DNA of 21,477 nucleotides from Burkholderiales bacterium UBA2459 (GTDB taxonomy: Bacteria > Pseudomonadota > Gammaproteobacteria > Burkholderiales > Burkholderiaceae_E), in the NCBI GenBank assembly GCA_002342365.1, contig DDPV01000002.1:20310-41786 (forward strand), written 5' to 3'. The notes beneath the pieces were generated by a model. The model searched no databases. It was given only the letters and a program-made list of their open reading frames with translations, and was not told the DNA's origin. This document shows positions 1 to 7,325 of the stretch, piece after piece (the stretch's first letter is position 1; the number at the start of each line of letters is the position of its first letter). The translations under genes and the position numbers were made by a program.

Positions 1-2
1 TC

Positions 3-125
3 GGTGAAGTCAGAAGCGCCGAAAACTTGGGGAATGACGTAACATCGATTTGCGGCATCGACAGGATGAAATCCTGCATCAAGCAGGGTCAAGGAGACGG
101 TGTCGTTCTAATGATCAGACCCTAA
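3..125 (+). CDS. possible 3' end of an upstream gene (5' end outside window)
   Basis: One frame is open from base 3 to a TAA at 123-125, giving about 40 residues that end in GDGVVLMIRP. The stop lies 12 nt before the ATG of the monooxygenase and just before its AGGAGG, the spacing of an operon partner. I do not recognise the peptide. A second forward frame is open from base 1 to a TAA at 40-42, and the reverse strand is also open here, so the coding frame is uncertain. A small hairpin (CAGGAT, GAA, ATCCTG) sits at 62-76. Confidence 0.3.
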   Translation, partial: GEVRSAENLGNDVTSICGIDRMKSCIKQGQGDGVVLMIRP

Positions 126-137
126 TAGGAGGAAAGC

Positions 138-1940
138 ATGACGGATCTATCAACCCATCCGACACAGCTGGCCAGCGCTTGGCTTGCTGAGTTCGGTACC
201 AATCTTGAACAAGGCCTAATCGATGCTGCGGTTGCGCAATTTGCCGACGATGGCAACTGGCGCGATCTGGTGAGTTTTACCTGGAATATCCGCACCCAGG
301 AAGGTCCGGCTGCCATTCGCGCCATGCTTGAAGCGCGCTTAGACGACGTTCAACCCCGGCACTTTACCCTCGAGGGCGAGGCCTCGCAGGCCGACGGCGT
401 AACCGAAGCCTGGTTTACTTTTGAAACCCGCCTGGCGCGGGGGCGTGGACATCTTCGCCTGATCAATGGTCGAGCCTGGACGATGTTGACGACGATGGTT
501 GAGCTCAAGGGCCATGAGGAGAAAAAGGGCAACACCCGCGTAAACGGCGTGGAGCACGGCCCGCAACGCGGGCGAAAGACCTGGCTCGAATCGCGCTCAG
601 ACGAAGCGCGCACGCTTGGCTACACCGAGCAGCCTTATGTTGTGATCATCGGCGGCGGGCAGGCCGGCATCATTCTCGGTGCGCGGCTGCGCAAGCTCGG
701 GGTGCCGACCATCATCGTTGAGAAAAATGCGCGTGCGGGCGACTCCTGGCGTAATCGTTATAAGAGTTTATGCTTACATGACCCCGTCTGGTATGACCAC
801 CTTCCCTATCTGCCTTTTCCCGAGGACTGGCCGGTGTTCGCTCCCAAGGACAAGCTCGGCGACTGGCTTGAAATGTACGTGAAGGTCATGGAGCTCAATT
901 ACTGGAACGCTACAAGCTGCAAGAAGGCGCGCTACAACGAAGCGCGGGGTGAGTGGGAAGTGACCGTCGAGCGCGAGGGGCGTGAGCTTGTGCTCAAGCC
1001 CAAAGAGCTGGTGGTGGCACTTGGTGTGTCGGGCTACCCCAACGTGCCGCATTTCGAGGGTGCCGAGGCTTTCCTTGGCGATCAGTTTCACTCAAGCAAA
1101 TTTCCCGGCGCTGAGGCCTACCGCGGCAAGAAAGCGCTGGTGCTGGGGTCGAACAACTCGGCGCACGATATTTGCGCGGCGCTATGGGAAGAGGGCGTTG
1201 ACACCACAATGATTCAGCGCAGCAGCACACATATTGCGCCGAGCGATTCGTTGATGGAACTCGCGCTTGGCGGGCTTTATTCAGAAGCTGCCGTCAAAAA
1301 TGGCATTGATTGCCACAAGGCGGATCTGATTTTTGCATCGATCCCTTATAAGGTCATGGCGCCACTGCAAGTGCCGGTCTACGACGAGATGAAAAAACGC
1401 GATGCGCTGCTCTTTGAGCGCCTCGAAAAAGCGGGCTTTTTGCTCGATTTTGGGGTCGATGGATCGGGTTTGTTCATGAAATACCTTCGACGTGGATCTG
1501 GTTATTATATCGATGTTGGGGCCTCTGAGCTGATTGCCAATGGCAGCGTCAAGCTCAAAAGTGCGGTGAACTTCAGTGAGATCAAGCCACGTTCGGTGGT
1601 GTTGACAGACGGTACCGAGCTTGAAGCTGACTTGATTGTTTATGCCACAGGCTATGGCTCAATGAATCAATGGCTTGCCGACCTGATCTCACCTCAGGTT
1701 GCCGACCGTCTTGGAAAAGTCTGGGGCTTGGGGTCGGACACACCCAAGGATCCGGGTCCCTGGGAGGGCGAGTTGCGCAATATGTGGAAGCCAACCCAGG
1801 TGCCGCATTTATGGGTTCAAGGTGGCAACCTGCATCAGAACCGCCACTACTCGCAGTTCATGGCCTTGCAGCTTAAGGCGCGCTACGAAGGGATTCCGAC
1901 GCCGGTGTATGAGCTTGCGCCGGTTCACCACAGGGCTTGA
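138..1940 (+). CDS. NTF2-like domain fused to flavin-containing monooxygenase
   Basis: Predicted cytosolic FAD- and NADPH-dependent monooxygenase of 600 aa. Residues 1 to about 150 resemble an NTF2/SnoaL-like fold. The rest is an FMO-type enzyme: FAD-binding GGGQAG at 172-177, the FMO signature FLGDQFHSSKF at 312-322 (F-x-G-x3-H), an NADPH-binding GSNNSA at 337-342, and the late ATGY motif at 503-506. Family members oxygenate soft nucleophiles (N, S) or carry out Baeyer-Villiger reactions; the substrate cannot be read from sequence. The start is fixed by a strong AGGAGG seven bases upstream of the ATG. The 3' end overlaps the convergent nitrile hydratase beta gene by 68 bp. The neighbourhood suggests, without proving, a role in nitrogenous or nitrile compound metabolism. 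Confidence 0.88.
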   Translation: MTDLSTHPTQLASAWLAEFGTNLEQGLIDAAVAQFADDGNWRDLVSFTWNIRTQEGPAAIRAMLEARLDDVQPRHFTLEGEASQADGVTEAWFTFETRLARGRGHLRLINGRAWTMLTTMVELKGHEEKKGNTRVNGVEHGPQRGRKTWLESRSDEARTLGYTEQPYVVIIGGGQAGIILGARLRKLGVPTIIVEKNARAGDSWRNRYKSLCLHDPVWYDHLPYLPFPEDWPVFAPKDKLGDWLEMYVKVMELNYWNATSCKKARYNEARGEWEVTVEREGRELVLKPKELVVALGVSGYPNVPHFEGAEAFLGDQFHSSKFPGAEAYRGKKALVLGSNNSAHDICAALWEEGVDTTMIQRSSTHIAPSDSLMELALGGLYSEAAVKNGIDCHKADLIFASIPYKVMAPLQVPVYDEMKKRDALLFERLEKAGFLLDFGVDGSGLFMKYLRRGSGYYIDVGASELIANGSVKLKSAVNFSEIKPRSVVLTDGTELEADLIVYATGYGSMNQWLADLISPQVADRLGKVWGLGSDTPKDPGPWEGELRNMWKPTQVPHLWVQGGNLHQNRHYSQFMALQLKARYEGIPTPVYELAPVHHRA

Positions 1941-2550
1941 TCGCAAGCAGATAACTTTCAAACACGCCGACATGAACCATCGCCGGCTCGCTGGCTTCAG
2001 GCCAAAGCTCCTCGGCCTGAAAGCGCACGTCGTAGGTGGGTTCATCGTCGGCGCTCAGTCCGTGAGCGTGGGCGTCGGGAAAAGGGTAAGCCGGTGAGAC
2101 CGAGATCACAACTCCCGATTTCCCGCGAATGTAGGCTGGCATCCGGACGTGTCCGGAAACATAATCGGACCGAACACATACCCTGTCTCCCGGCTTGAAT
2201 TGCGCCCGATCCTGAGGCTGGCTTCGACCCGGACCGCCGGGCAGCGCTAGCGGGAACAGGCCGCCTGCGAGAGCGTTGAGTTCTTCGGTGCTTGCAAAGC
2301 CCTTCTCCACGAGAAGGCTCGCAAGTCCGGTGAGTGAACGCTCGTAATAGCTTGCAGCCAAGTAGTGGCGCGGCTCCATGCGCTCGATCGCATGGCGGTA
2401 TTCGTCCATGTTAATCAGGCCTTTGCGCGCGCACAATGCATATAAGGCATTTGCCCGCAGCTCCCAGTCGTGATGAAACACCGCGGCGTTTTTTACAAAA
2501 CGCACCGAGCCAAAGCCTTGTTTTCCTCCAAGGTCGTGAACACCGTCCAT
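1873..2550 (-). CDS. nthB: nitrile hydratase, beta subunit (iron-type)
   Basis: Non-catalytic partner of the alpha subunit; the heterodimer hydrates nitriles to amides. The 225-aa product starts with the family hallmark MDGVHDLGGKQGFG, carries RMEPRHY at 57-63 (an arginine of this segment contacts the alpha-subunit claw in known enzymes), and has the C-terminal SH3-like part with GHVRMPAY, YPFPDAH and DEPTYDVRF. I chose the ATG at 2550 because the family begins with this sequence and GGAG lies eight bases upstream; the upstream 14 in-frame codons lie inside the alpha gene end. It follows the alpha stop by 16 nt, so the two are one operon. After the usual FExYL ending the protein runs on for about 24 residues, nearly all inside the antisense overlap with the monooxygenase. 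Confidence 0.92.
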   Translation of the reverse strand: MDGVHDLGGKQGFGSVRFVKNAAVFHHDWELRANALYALCARKGLINMDEYRHAIERMEPRHYLAASYYERSLTGLASLLVEKGFASTEELNALAGGLFPLALPGGPGRSQPQDRAQFKPGDRVCVRSDYVSGHVRMPAYIRGKSGVVISVSPAYPFPDAHAHGLSADDEPTYDVRFQAEELWPEASEPAMVHVGVFESYLLAIKPCGEPAQAHTPASESLRSAP

Positions 2551-2566
2551 ATTTAGCGCTCCAACG

Positions 2567-3154
2567 TCATGGCTCCAAGCTCGCAACGCCAATCATCGCG
2601 TCCTTGGTGATGATGCCCGCAAGCTCTGCCTCGCCCCAGCCTTCGCTGTAGGACGGTCGTCTGGGCATTACCATGTACCGCGTGTCGGCTGTTGTATCCC
2701 ACACGCGGATTTCGGTATCGGCAGCCAGACGCAGACCCATTTCGCTCAGAACGATGCGCGCCTGCCTGACAAGCCGCGATCGATACTCGAAATCCTTGTA
2801 CCAATCCGGTGGCAAGCCGATGATTGAAAACGCTGTGCAAGAACACAAGCTGCAGCAGATCACATTGTGAACATGCTCGGTGTTTTCGAGCACGACGAAA
2901 TGGCGATGATGGGCTGGCATGCCAAAACCCATGGACTCGGCAGCAGCTTTGCCGTTTTGCAGCAAATGCTGCTTGAAGGCTGGATCGGTCCAGGCCCTTG
3001 CAATCAGCCTGGCGCCGTTTTGCGGAATCCAGCTTTCCTGTGCCAGCTTTGAAAATTCGTCGATTTCGCTGGGTTTGATCACTGAAGCGCTCTCGAGTAA
3101 GCGCTCGACCGCTTGAACCCGTTCATGGACGGCTGCAACAGGCTTTTCATTCAT
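2567..3154 (-). CDS. nthA: nitrile hydratase, alpha subunit (iron-type)
   Basis: Catalytic, metal-binding subunit (195 aa). The metal claw is C101-S-L-C-S-C106. Serine at the second position (CSLCSC) is typical of iron-type enzymes, while cobalt-type enzymes have CTLCSC. Downstream, GLPPDWYKDFEYR and VWDTTADTRYMVMPRRP match the iron-type consensus well. Two features differ from what I remember of the family: residue 100, just before the claw, is an additional cysteine (VICCSLCSC, usually VIVC), and the following TAWP is TAFS. The ATG at 3154 is the first possible start; its ribosome site is weak. The gene is first in the operon and is followed by beta. No activator (P47K/nha3-like), amidase or aldoxime dehydratase gene is seen nearby. 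Confidence 0.94.
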   Translation of the reverse strand: MNEKPVAAVHERVQAVERLLESASVIKPSEIDEFSKLAQESWIPQNGARLIARAWTDPAFKQHLLQNGKAAAESMGFGMPAHHRHFVVLENTEHVHNVICCSLCSCTAFSIIGLPPDWYKDFEYRSRLVRQARIVLSEMGLRLAADTEIRVWDTTADTRYMVMPRRPSYSEGWGEAELAGIITKDAMIGVASLEP

Positions 3155-3245
3155 TTCAAGCAGGCTTTCTCATAAGTCAAAGGCTCACGCGCAGCGTCCC
3201 AGTAAAATCCTCCAGGAACTTTACGAGGCCATGTTTAGCGGCAGG

Positions 3246-3266
3246 ACTTGGTACACTAAACCAAGT
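3246..3266. promoter_or_regulatory. 21-bp dyad, candidate operator
   Basis: Perfect 7-bp arms ACTTGGT and ACCAAGT flank a 7-bp centre. A second, overlapping dyad TACACT-N6-AGTGTA occupies 3252-3269. It lies in the 156-bp region between the divergent nitrile hydratase operon (start 3154) and the small membrane protein (start 3311), so a dimeric regulator bound here could control both. No regulator gene is adjacent. Its identity is inferred from symmetry only. Confidence 0.45.
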
Positions 3267-3310
3267 GTAACTCTGAACTCATCTGTGTTTTGTCAGACGC
3301 GTCTTAGGCC

Positions 3311-3529
3311 ATGGGCACCACCTCTATTGTTCTTGTCATTTTCCTCGTGCTTTACGCGGGATTCATGCTCTATCTTGGTAACGCCAAACTGCCCAAGGAG
3401 ATTCGCGAGTCTTGGGCACCCGAGGATCTTGAGGCGTTTCAGCAGGAGCTTAATTTCTGGGGCAACTTCGGGAAGATCCTGGCAGTGCTCTTGGGGTTTC
3501 TGGTGGTCTTTTGGTTATTGTTCGACTGA
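3311..3529 (+). CDS. small two-helix membrane protein, unknown function
   Basis: The 72-aa product has an N-terminal hydrophobic segment (about residues 5-22, SIVLVIFLVLYAGFMLYLG), a hydrophilic middle rich in E, W and P (KLPKEIRESWAPEDLEAF), and a second hydrophobic segment (about 54-71, ILAVLLGFLVVFWLLF). This predicts a hairpin in the inner membrane. I do not recognise a family. The main support for it being real is its arrangement: its last 19 bases overlap the only reasonable start (TTG 3511) of the TonB-dependent receptor, as in translationally coupled genes. The ribosome site is poor (AGG a few bases upstream). Confidence 0.6.
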   Translation: MGTTSIVLVIFLVLYAGFMLYLGNAKLPKEIRESWAPEDLEAFQQELNFWGNFGKILAVLLGFLVVFWLLFD

Positions 3530-5850
3530 TCTCGTCCCTCCGGTTTCTCGCCCTTTTGGGGATCATCGGGCCCTTGACAAGCCTGGCTCAAGACGCCGAA
3601 ATCGGTGCTGGCGGCAACGATCGGCCGAACCTTCGGGCACCCCGTGTTGAGGTCAGCGCAAAGCCGCAATCAGACGCCGAACTTCGTCGTCAATCGTCGG
3701 TAGCCAAGCAGATTTACGGGCGAGACGAGCTTGATCGCTTCGGCGACAGCAACCTGCTGGATGTGTTGAAGCGCCTGCCTGGCGTGAGCGTGCAAGATGG
3801 CGCTCCACGGATGCGCGGGCTTGGCTCGGGTTACACCTTGATTTTGCTCAACGGTGAACCGGCCCCTGCCGGGTTTCAATACGATCAACTCGACCCCGCG
3901 CAGATCGAACGCATCGAAATCAGCCGCGCGCCAACCGCCGACCAGAGCGCACAGGCGGTTGCAGGAAGCATCAACATCATCTTGCGTCAGGCACCGCGCA
4001 GCTTGCAGCGTCAGTTGCGCGCAGGTCTGGGCTACCGCGCCGTTCGCCCTGCAGCGAGTCTGAGCTACACCCACGGGGAGCGTATCGGGGAGTGGTCCTA
4101 CAACCTTCCGATTTCCTTGTTTGAGTGGCGCGGTTTGAACCGCAGTCTGCTCGAACGGGGCCTTGTTGATGATCCCTCGCTTGAGCGCCTCCGACTCGGT
4201 GCAAGCAGCCTGCAAGCGGGTAATCAGAAGGTTTGGGGCTACGGTGTGAATCTATCCCCGCAGATCCGCTGGAAGCCTGGCAGCGAGCAGGAATTCTCGG
4301 CGCAGGGCTTTTTTCAGCGCGGACAGTGGAATAACGCCCTGACTTACCGCAACCAGTTTCCGGGCGACGGTCCGATTGGAAGCAGCCTCACAAGCCCTTT
4401 GTCTGGCACGGGCAACGGGTCACTGCCCCTGGCTGGTGGCCTCGCAAGCACTCCGGTGTCCAGCGCCGCAGGCAAGCCGCTGTCCAGCGCCGCAGGCAAG
4501 CCGCTGTCCATGTATCTGGAGCCCGATCAGCAATTTGCCGGTGGATGGACGAATGCCAACGCGCAACTGCGTTGGGAGCGTCGTCTGGGGGATGACCGTA
4601 AGTTGGAGTTGCGCGCAAGCGCGAGACAATCCGAGGGCGACTTTGACGGAACCAACAGCTACGGACGGCGCGCGGTTGGCAGCAACAAAGACCGCAATCT
4701 CACCCAGGGCGCTAGGCTTGCCTTCGGTCTGGGTGAATCGCATGCTGCAAGCGTGGGCTGGGACTTTGAGTGGCGCGAGCGCCAGGAAGTTCGCAGCGTG
4801 ACCGTCAATGGTTTGCCGCAGCTCTTGGATATCGAGGGATTTCCCTTTGAGGCGCGAATCAGTCGCCAGGCTTTTTTTGTGCAGGATGAGTGGGAAATCG
4901 ATCCGCAGTGGACCACCTATATCGGCATGCGCCATGAGCGAATCAACACGCGCACCGAGGCGGTCGGATTGAACAACGGCAACAACAGCGCGGTGACCAC
5001 ACCGGTGTGGCATGTGCAACGAAAACTGGACAGCAAGGGCAAGGACATGCTCAGGCTCAGTTTGTCGCGAAGTTATAAAGCGCCTGAACCCTGGCAAATC
5101 ATACCGAGACCCACGATCAGCTCGGTGTTTTCCGACTTGAGCCGAAGCAATATTGAAACCTCGCCTGATCGTATCGGTAATCCCTTGTTGAAGCCCGAAC
5201 TTGCATCAGGACTTGATGTGGCGCTTGAGCGCTACCTGCCATCGGGAGGCGTGCTGAGCGTGGGTGGTTTTTATCGGGAGGTGAATCAGCTGGTTCGCAG
5301 TCTCACGCGCTTGCGCGAGGTGAGTTGGTCGGGCGTTCAACGGTTTGTTTCGATGCCCGAGAATATCGCCAAGGCCTCAAGCTATGGACTCGAGCTTGAA
5401 ATCAAGGGGGCGCTTGGCGAGTTGCTCCCTGGCCTGGTCGATCCGCGGCTTCCGGTTCAGTTGCGCGCGTCCTTCAACGCCTACCGATCCCAGGTTCAGT
5501 CGCTTCCCGGACCCAACAACCGACTCGACGGCCAGCAGCCCTGGTCGGCCTTGCTGGGCATGGATCACCGACTCTCGGCACTGCCATTAAGTTATGGTTT
5601 TCAGTACACCCTCAATCCAGCCTACCGAACCACACAGTCAGCACTTCAGTTTGCTCAGACCGGCCCGGTAAGCAGCTTTGACGCTTACGGGCTCTGGCGG
5701 ATTGATGCTTCGTCATCGCTCAGGCTCTCGGTGAGCAATCTAAGCGCGGCAGACCGCTTGTCACTGAGCGGATTTTCTTCAGGCGATTATCTGGCAAGCA
5801 GAGCTTTTGGCCAGCGCCAGTACCAACTCGGCTACGAGAGGCGGCTTTAA
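3511..5850 (+). CDS. TonB-dependent outer-membrane receptor
   Basis: Outer-membrane beta-barrel for energised uptake of a scarce ligand (typically siderophore, haem, cobalamin or metal complex). The 779-aa product begins with a signal peptide (VRLISSLRFLALLGIIGPLTSLAQ, cleavage near 27). A possible TonB box APRVEVSA follows, then a plug domain (about 45-150) with LLDVLKRLPGVSVQDG, MRGLGSGYTLILLNG and QIERIEISRAP, and then a barrel to the C terminus. There is no ATG upstream; TTG 3511 follows an in-frame TAA at 3451 and leaves a well-formed signal peptide. The last residue is Leu, not the more usual aromatic. Within a likely surface loop an 8-residue unit is duplicated. No TonB/ExbBD or sigma-factor genes are nearby. 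The ligand is unknown; linkage to an iron enzyme operon is suggestive only. Confidence 0.9.
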   Translation: MVIVRLISSLRFLALLGIIGPLTSLAQDAEIGAGGNDRPNLRAPRVEVSAKPQSDAELRRQSSVAKQIYGRDELDRFGDSNLLDVLKRLPGVSVQDGAPRMRGLGSGYTLILLNGEPAPAGFQYDQLDPAQIERIEISRAPTADQSAQAVAGSINIILRQAPRSLQRQLRAGLGYRAVRPAASLSYTHGERIGEWSYNLPISLFEWRGLNRSLLERGLVDDPSLERLRLGASSLQAGNQKVWGYGVNLSPQIRWKPGSEQEFSAQGFFQRGQWNNALTYRNQFPGDGPIGSSLTSPLSGTGNGSLPLAGGLASTPVSSAAGKPLSSAAGKPLSMYLEPDQQFAGGWTNANAQLRWERRLGDDRKLELRASARQSEGDFDGTNSYGRRAVGSNKDRNLTQGARLAFGLGESHAASVGWDFEWRERQEVRSVTVNGLPQLLDIEGFPFEARISRQAFFVQDEWEIDPQWTTYIGMRHERINTRTEAVGLNNGNNSAVTTPVWHVQRKLDSKGKDMLRLSLSRSYKAPEPWQIIPRPTISSVFSDLSRSNIETSPDRIGNPLLKPELASGLDVALERYLPSGGVLSVGGFYREVNQLVRSLTRLREVSWSGVQRFVSMPENIAKASSYGLELEIKGALGELLPGLVDPRLPVQLRASFNAYRSQVQSLPGPNNRLDGQQPWSALLGMDHRLSALPLSYGFQYTLNPAYRTTQSALQFAQTGPVSSFDAYGLWRIDASSSLRLSVSNLSAADRLSLSGFSSGDYLASRAFGQRQYQLGYERRL
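4457..4504 (+). repeat. in-frame 24-bp tandem duplication in the TonB receptor gene
   Basis: Two identical 24-bp units (4457-4480 and 4481-4504), followed by the first six bases of a third, encode SSAAGKPL twice (residues 317-324 and 325-332). Exact identity at the DNA level indicates a recent slippage or duplication event, and the frame is kept. The position, between barrel strands in a Gly/Ser/Pro-rich stretch, fits an extracellular loop. Confidence 0.95.
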
Positions 5851-5971
5851 AGCGCTTGCTTCGGTCGGTTTGGGTTTGCGTTTGCGAAATCGAATCCATG
5901 GGCCCTGAAGGTTTTTGGCGATCACGCCTGCTAACATCTCAATTATTCTGAGAACCAAGCAGGAGCCTGAC

Positions 5972-6355
5972 GTGGAAACCGTACGCGAATTGATTCAGTC
6001 CAAGCCGGTGGGTCTGATTACCACCAAACCCGATGTGAGTGTGCAAGACGCCATGGCACTGATGGATAACAAGCATATTCACTCTTTACTGGTTTACGAA
6101 AACGAGCGGCTTGTTGGCATTATTTCTTCAAGCGACTACTCGAAAAAGATTCTTGCAACCGGACTGGATGCCGAAAGCGCAAAAGTTCAAGACATCATGT
6201 CGCGCCATGTCACAACGATCTCGCCTGAAGCGACGCTTCTTGAGTCGATGCAAAGGATGGCGGCGCACGGCTTTCATCATCTGCCGGTTGAAGAGGATGG
6301 AAAAATCATCGGCATGCTATCGTGGTCCGACATCATGCATCTGATGCTGACCTGA
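5972..6355 (+). CDS. tandem CBS-domain protein
   Basis: Small cytosolic protein (127 aa) made of two CBS motifs, about residues 10-60 (VGLITTKPDVSVQDAMALM to LVGIISSSDY) and 72-125 (VQDIMSRHVTTISPEATLLE to IIGMLSWSDIM). Such pairs bind adenine nucleotides (AMP, ATP, SAM) and often act as free-standing sensors. I chose GTG 5972 because AGGAG at 5961-5965 lies six bases upstream and the protein then begins just before the first CBS motif; the frame is open further upstream to a TTG at 5915 without such support. It is 121 bp downstream of the TonB receptor and converges on the amidotransferase gene with a 31-bp gap that holds no clear terminator. Confidence 0.88.
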   Translation: METVRELIQSKPVGLITTKPDVSVQDAMALMDNKHIHSLLVYENERLVGIISSSDYSKKILATGLDAESAKVQDIMSRHVTTISPEATLLESMQRMAAHGFHHLPVEEDGKIIGMLSWSDIMHLMLT

Positions 6356-6386
6356 GAGCTTGTCGGGCGCGACCTTTCCTATCGGC

Positions 6387-7181
6387 TCAAATGCGAGCCC
6401 TGAACTCGGTGATCTGCTGCTTTGACCAGTGGATTCCAACGCCTTCTTCGACCTTGAGCCAGTGGCTTGCATCTGAGTCCAGAGGTTCAGAAGCAATCGT
6501 GCATAGGGCTTGGTCACTTTGTTTACTCGCGCGGGTGACCGGGCAGCCGTAATAAAGGCTTGGGGATTGATCATCGCTTGAGCATCGAAGCGCCCAAATC
6601 GACGAACCGTCGGTGACGGCTAAGGACACGCGCAGCGGCTCGGTGGCGGCCTGCTCGTCCATGACCTCGCGCACCCGAGCGAGCATGGCCATCAGCGCGC
6701 CCGGCGGGTCTTGCTCCAATCCCAGACTCAGAGCCAGCAAAAACATCGCTTCGCTATCGGTTGTTCCCTGCCTTGCGCTGTAGAAAGCCGGACTGATCAT
6801 TTGTTCGACTGACTTGCGGCATGTCGTCCAGTTACCGATTTTTCCGTTGTGCATGAACGCCCAATTCTTGAAAGTGAAGGGATGACAGTTGGTCCTTGTG
6901 ACAGAGGTCCCGGTACTGGCTCGGACATGGGCAAAAAACAGGCCGGCCTCGATTTGGGCCGCAATCGATCGCAAATTGCTGTCATTCCATGCCGGGAGAA
7001 TGTCCTTGAATAAGCCAGGCGTGCTGCGCTTCGCGTACCAGGCCACACCGAAACCGTCGGCGTTTGTTCTAAAAACCGACTCGCGGGCATCGAGACTTTG
7101 CGAGGCGATGGAATACTCCTGATCAAAAAGCAAGTCCTCGAGAAAAATTTCAGGCCCGGTATAGGCAATCCAGCGGCACAT
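6387..7181 (-). CDS. class II glutamine amidotransferase, YafJ-like
   Basis: Predicted Ntn-type glutaminase (264 aa). The ATG at 7181 is preceded by AAGGAG seven bases upstream and places the catalytic cysteine at position 2 (MCRWIAYTG), as required after Met removal. Other family motifs are NADGFGVAWY (40-49), HVRAST (85-90), CHPF (99-102) and the oxyanion-hole HNG (111-113). There is no second synthase domain, as in YafJ- or EgtC-type stand-alone enzymes, so the acceptor of the released ammonia is unknown. EgtC would normally sit with other ergothioneine genes, and none is present, so I favour the YafJ group. It is transcribed divergently from the 292-aa gene at 7326. Confidence 0.88.
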   Translation of the reverse strand: MCRWIAYTGPEIFLEDLLFDQEYSIASQSLDARESVFRTNADGFGVAWYAKRSTPGLFKDILPAWNDSNLRSIAAQIEAGLFFAHVRASTGTSVTRTNCHPFTFKNWAFMHNGKIGNWTTCRKSVEQMISPAFYSARQGTTDSEAMFLLALSLGLEQDPPGALMAMLARVREVMDEQAATEPLRVSLAVTDGSSIWALRCSSDDQSPSLYYGCPVTRASKQSDQALCTIASEPLDSDASHWLKVEEGVGIHWSKQQITEFRARI

Positions 7182-7252
7182 CGGCAAGCTCCTTCCATCG
7201 GTTTTCGATCGGGTAAAACGCGCAGGCAATCGTGGCTTGCTTGCTCGCGAAG

Positions 7253-7278
7253 TGATGAAGTAAACGCTTTTTTCATCA
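7253..7278. promoter_or_regulatory. inverted repeat between divergent genes
   Basis: TGATGAA (7253-7259) and TTCATCA (7272-7278) are perfect 7-bp arms separated by 12 bp, in the 144-bp gap between the amidotransferase and the 292-aa gene. It could be an operator or a leader hairpin; AT-rich arms of this length can also occur by chance. Confidence 0.2.
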
Positions 7279-7325
7279 TCGCCGTAAAGCTTTGCAAGAA
7301 GCAAATTCAAGCGAAGGCGCATACC

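Noticed and set aside
138..1940. Type I Baeyer-Villiger monooxygenase
   Set aside because: The signature ends HSSKF and lacks the HxxxW(P/D) of type I BVMOs; FMO-type is the better fit, although oxygenation of ketones cannot be excluded.
4420..5097. Long antisense open frame (225 codons) inside the TonB receptor gene
   Set aside because: It mirrors the codon pattern of the receptor gene, has no ribosome site and no family likeness.
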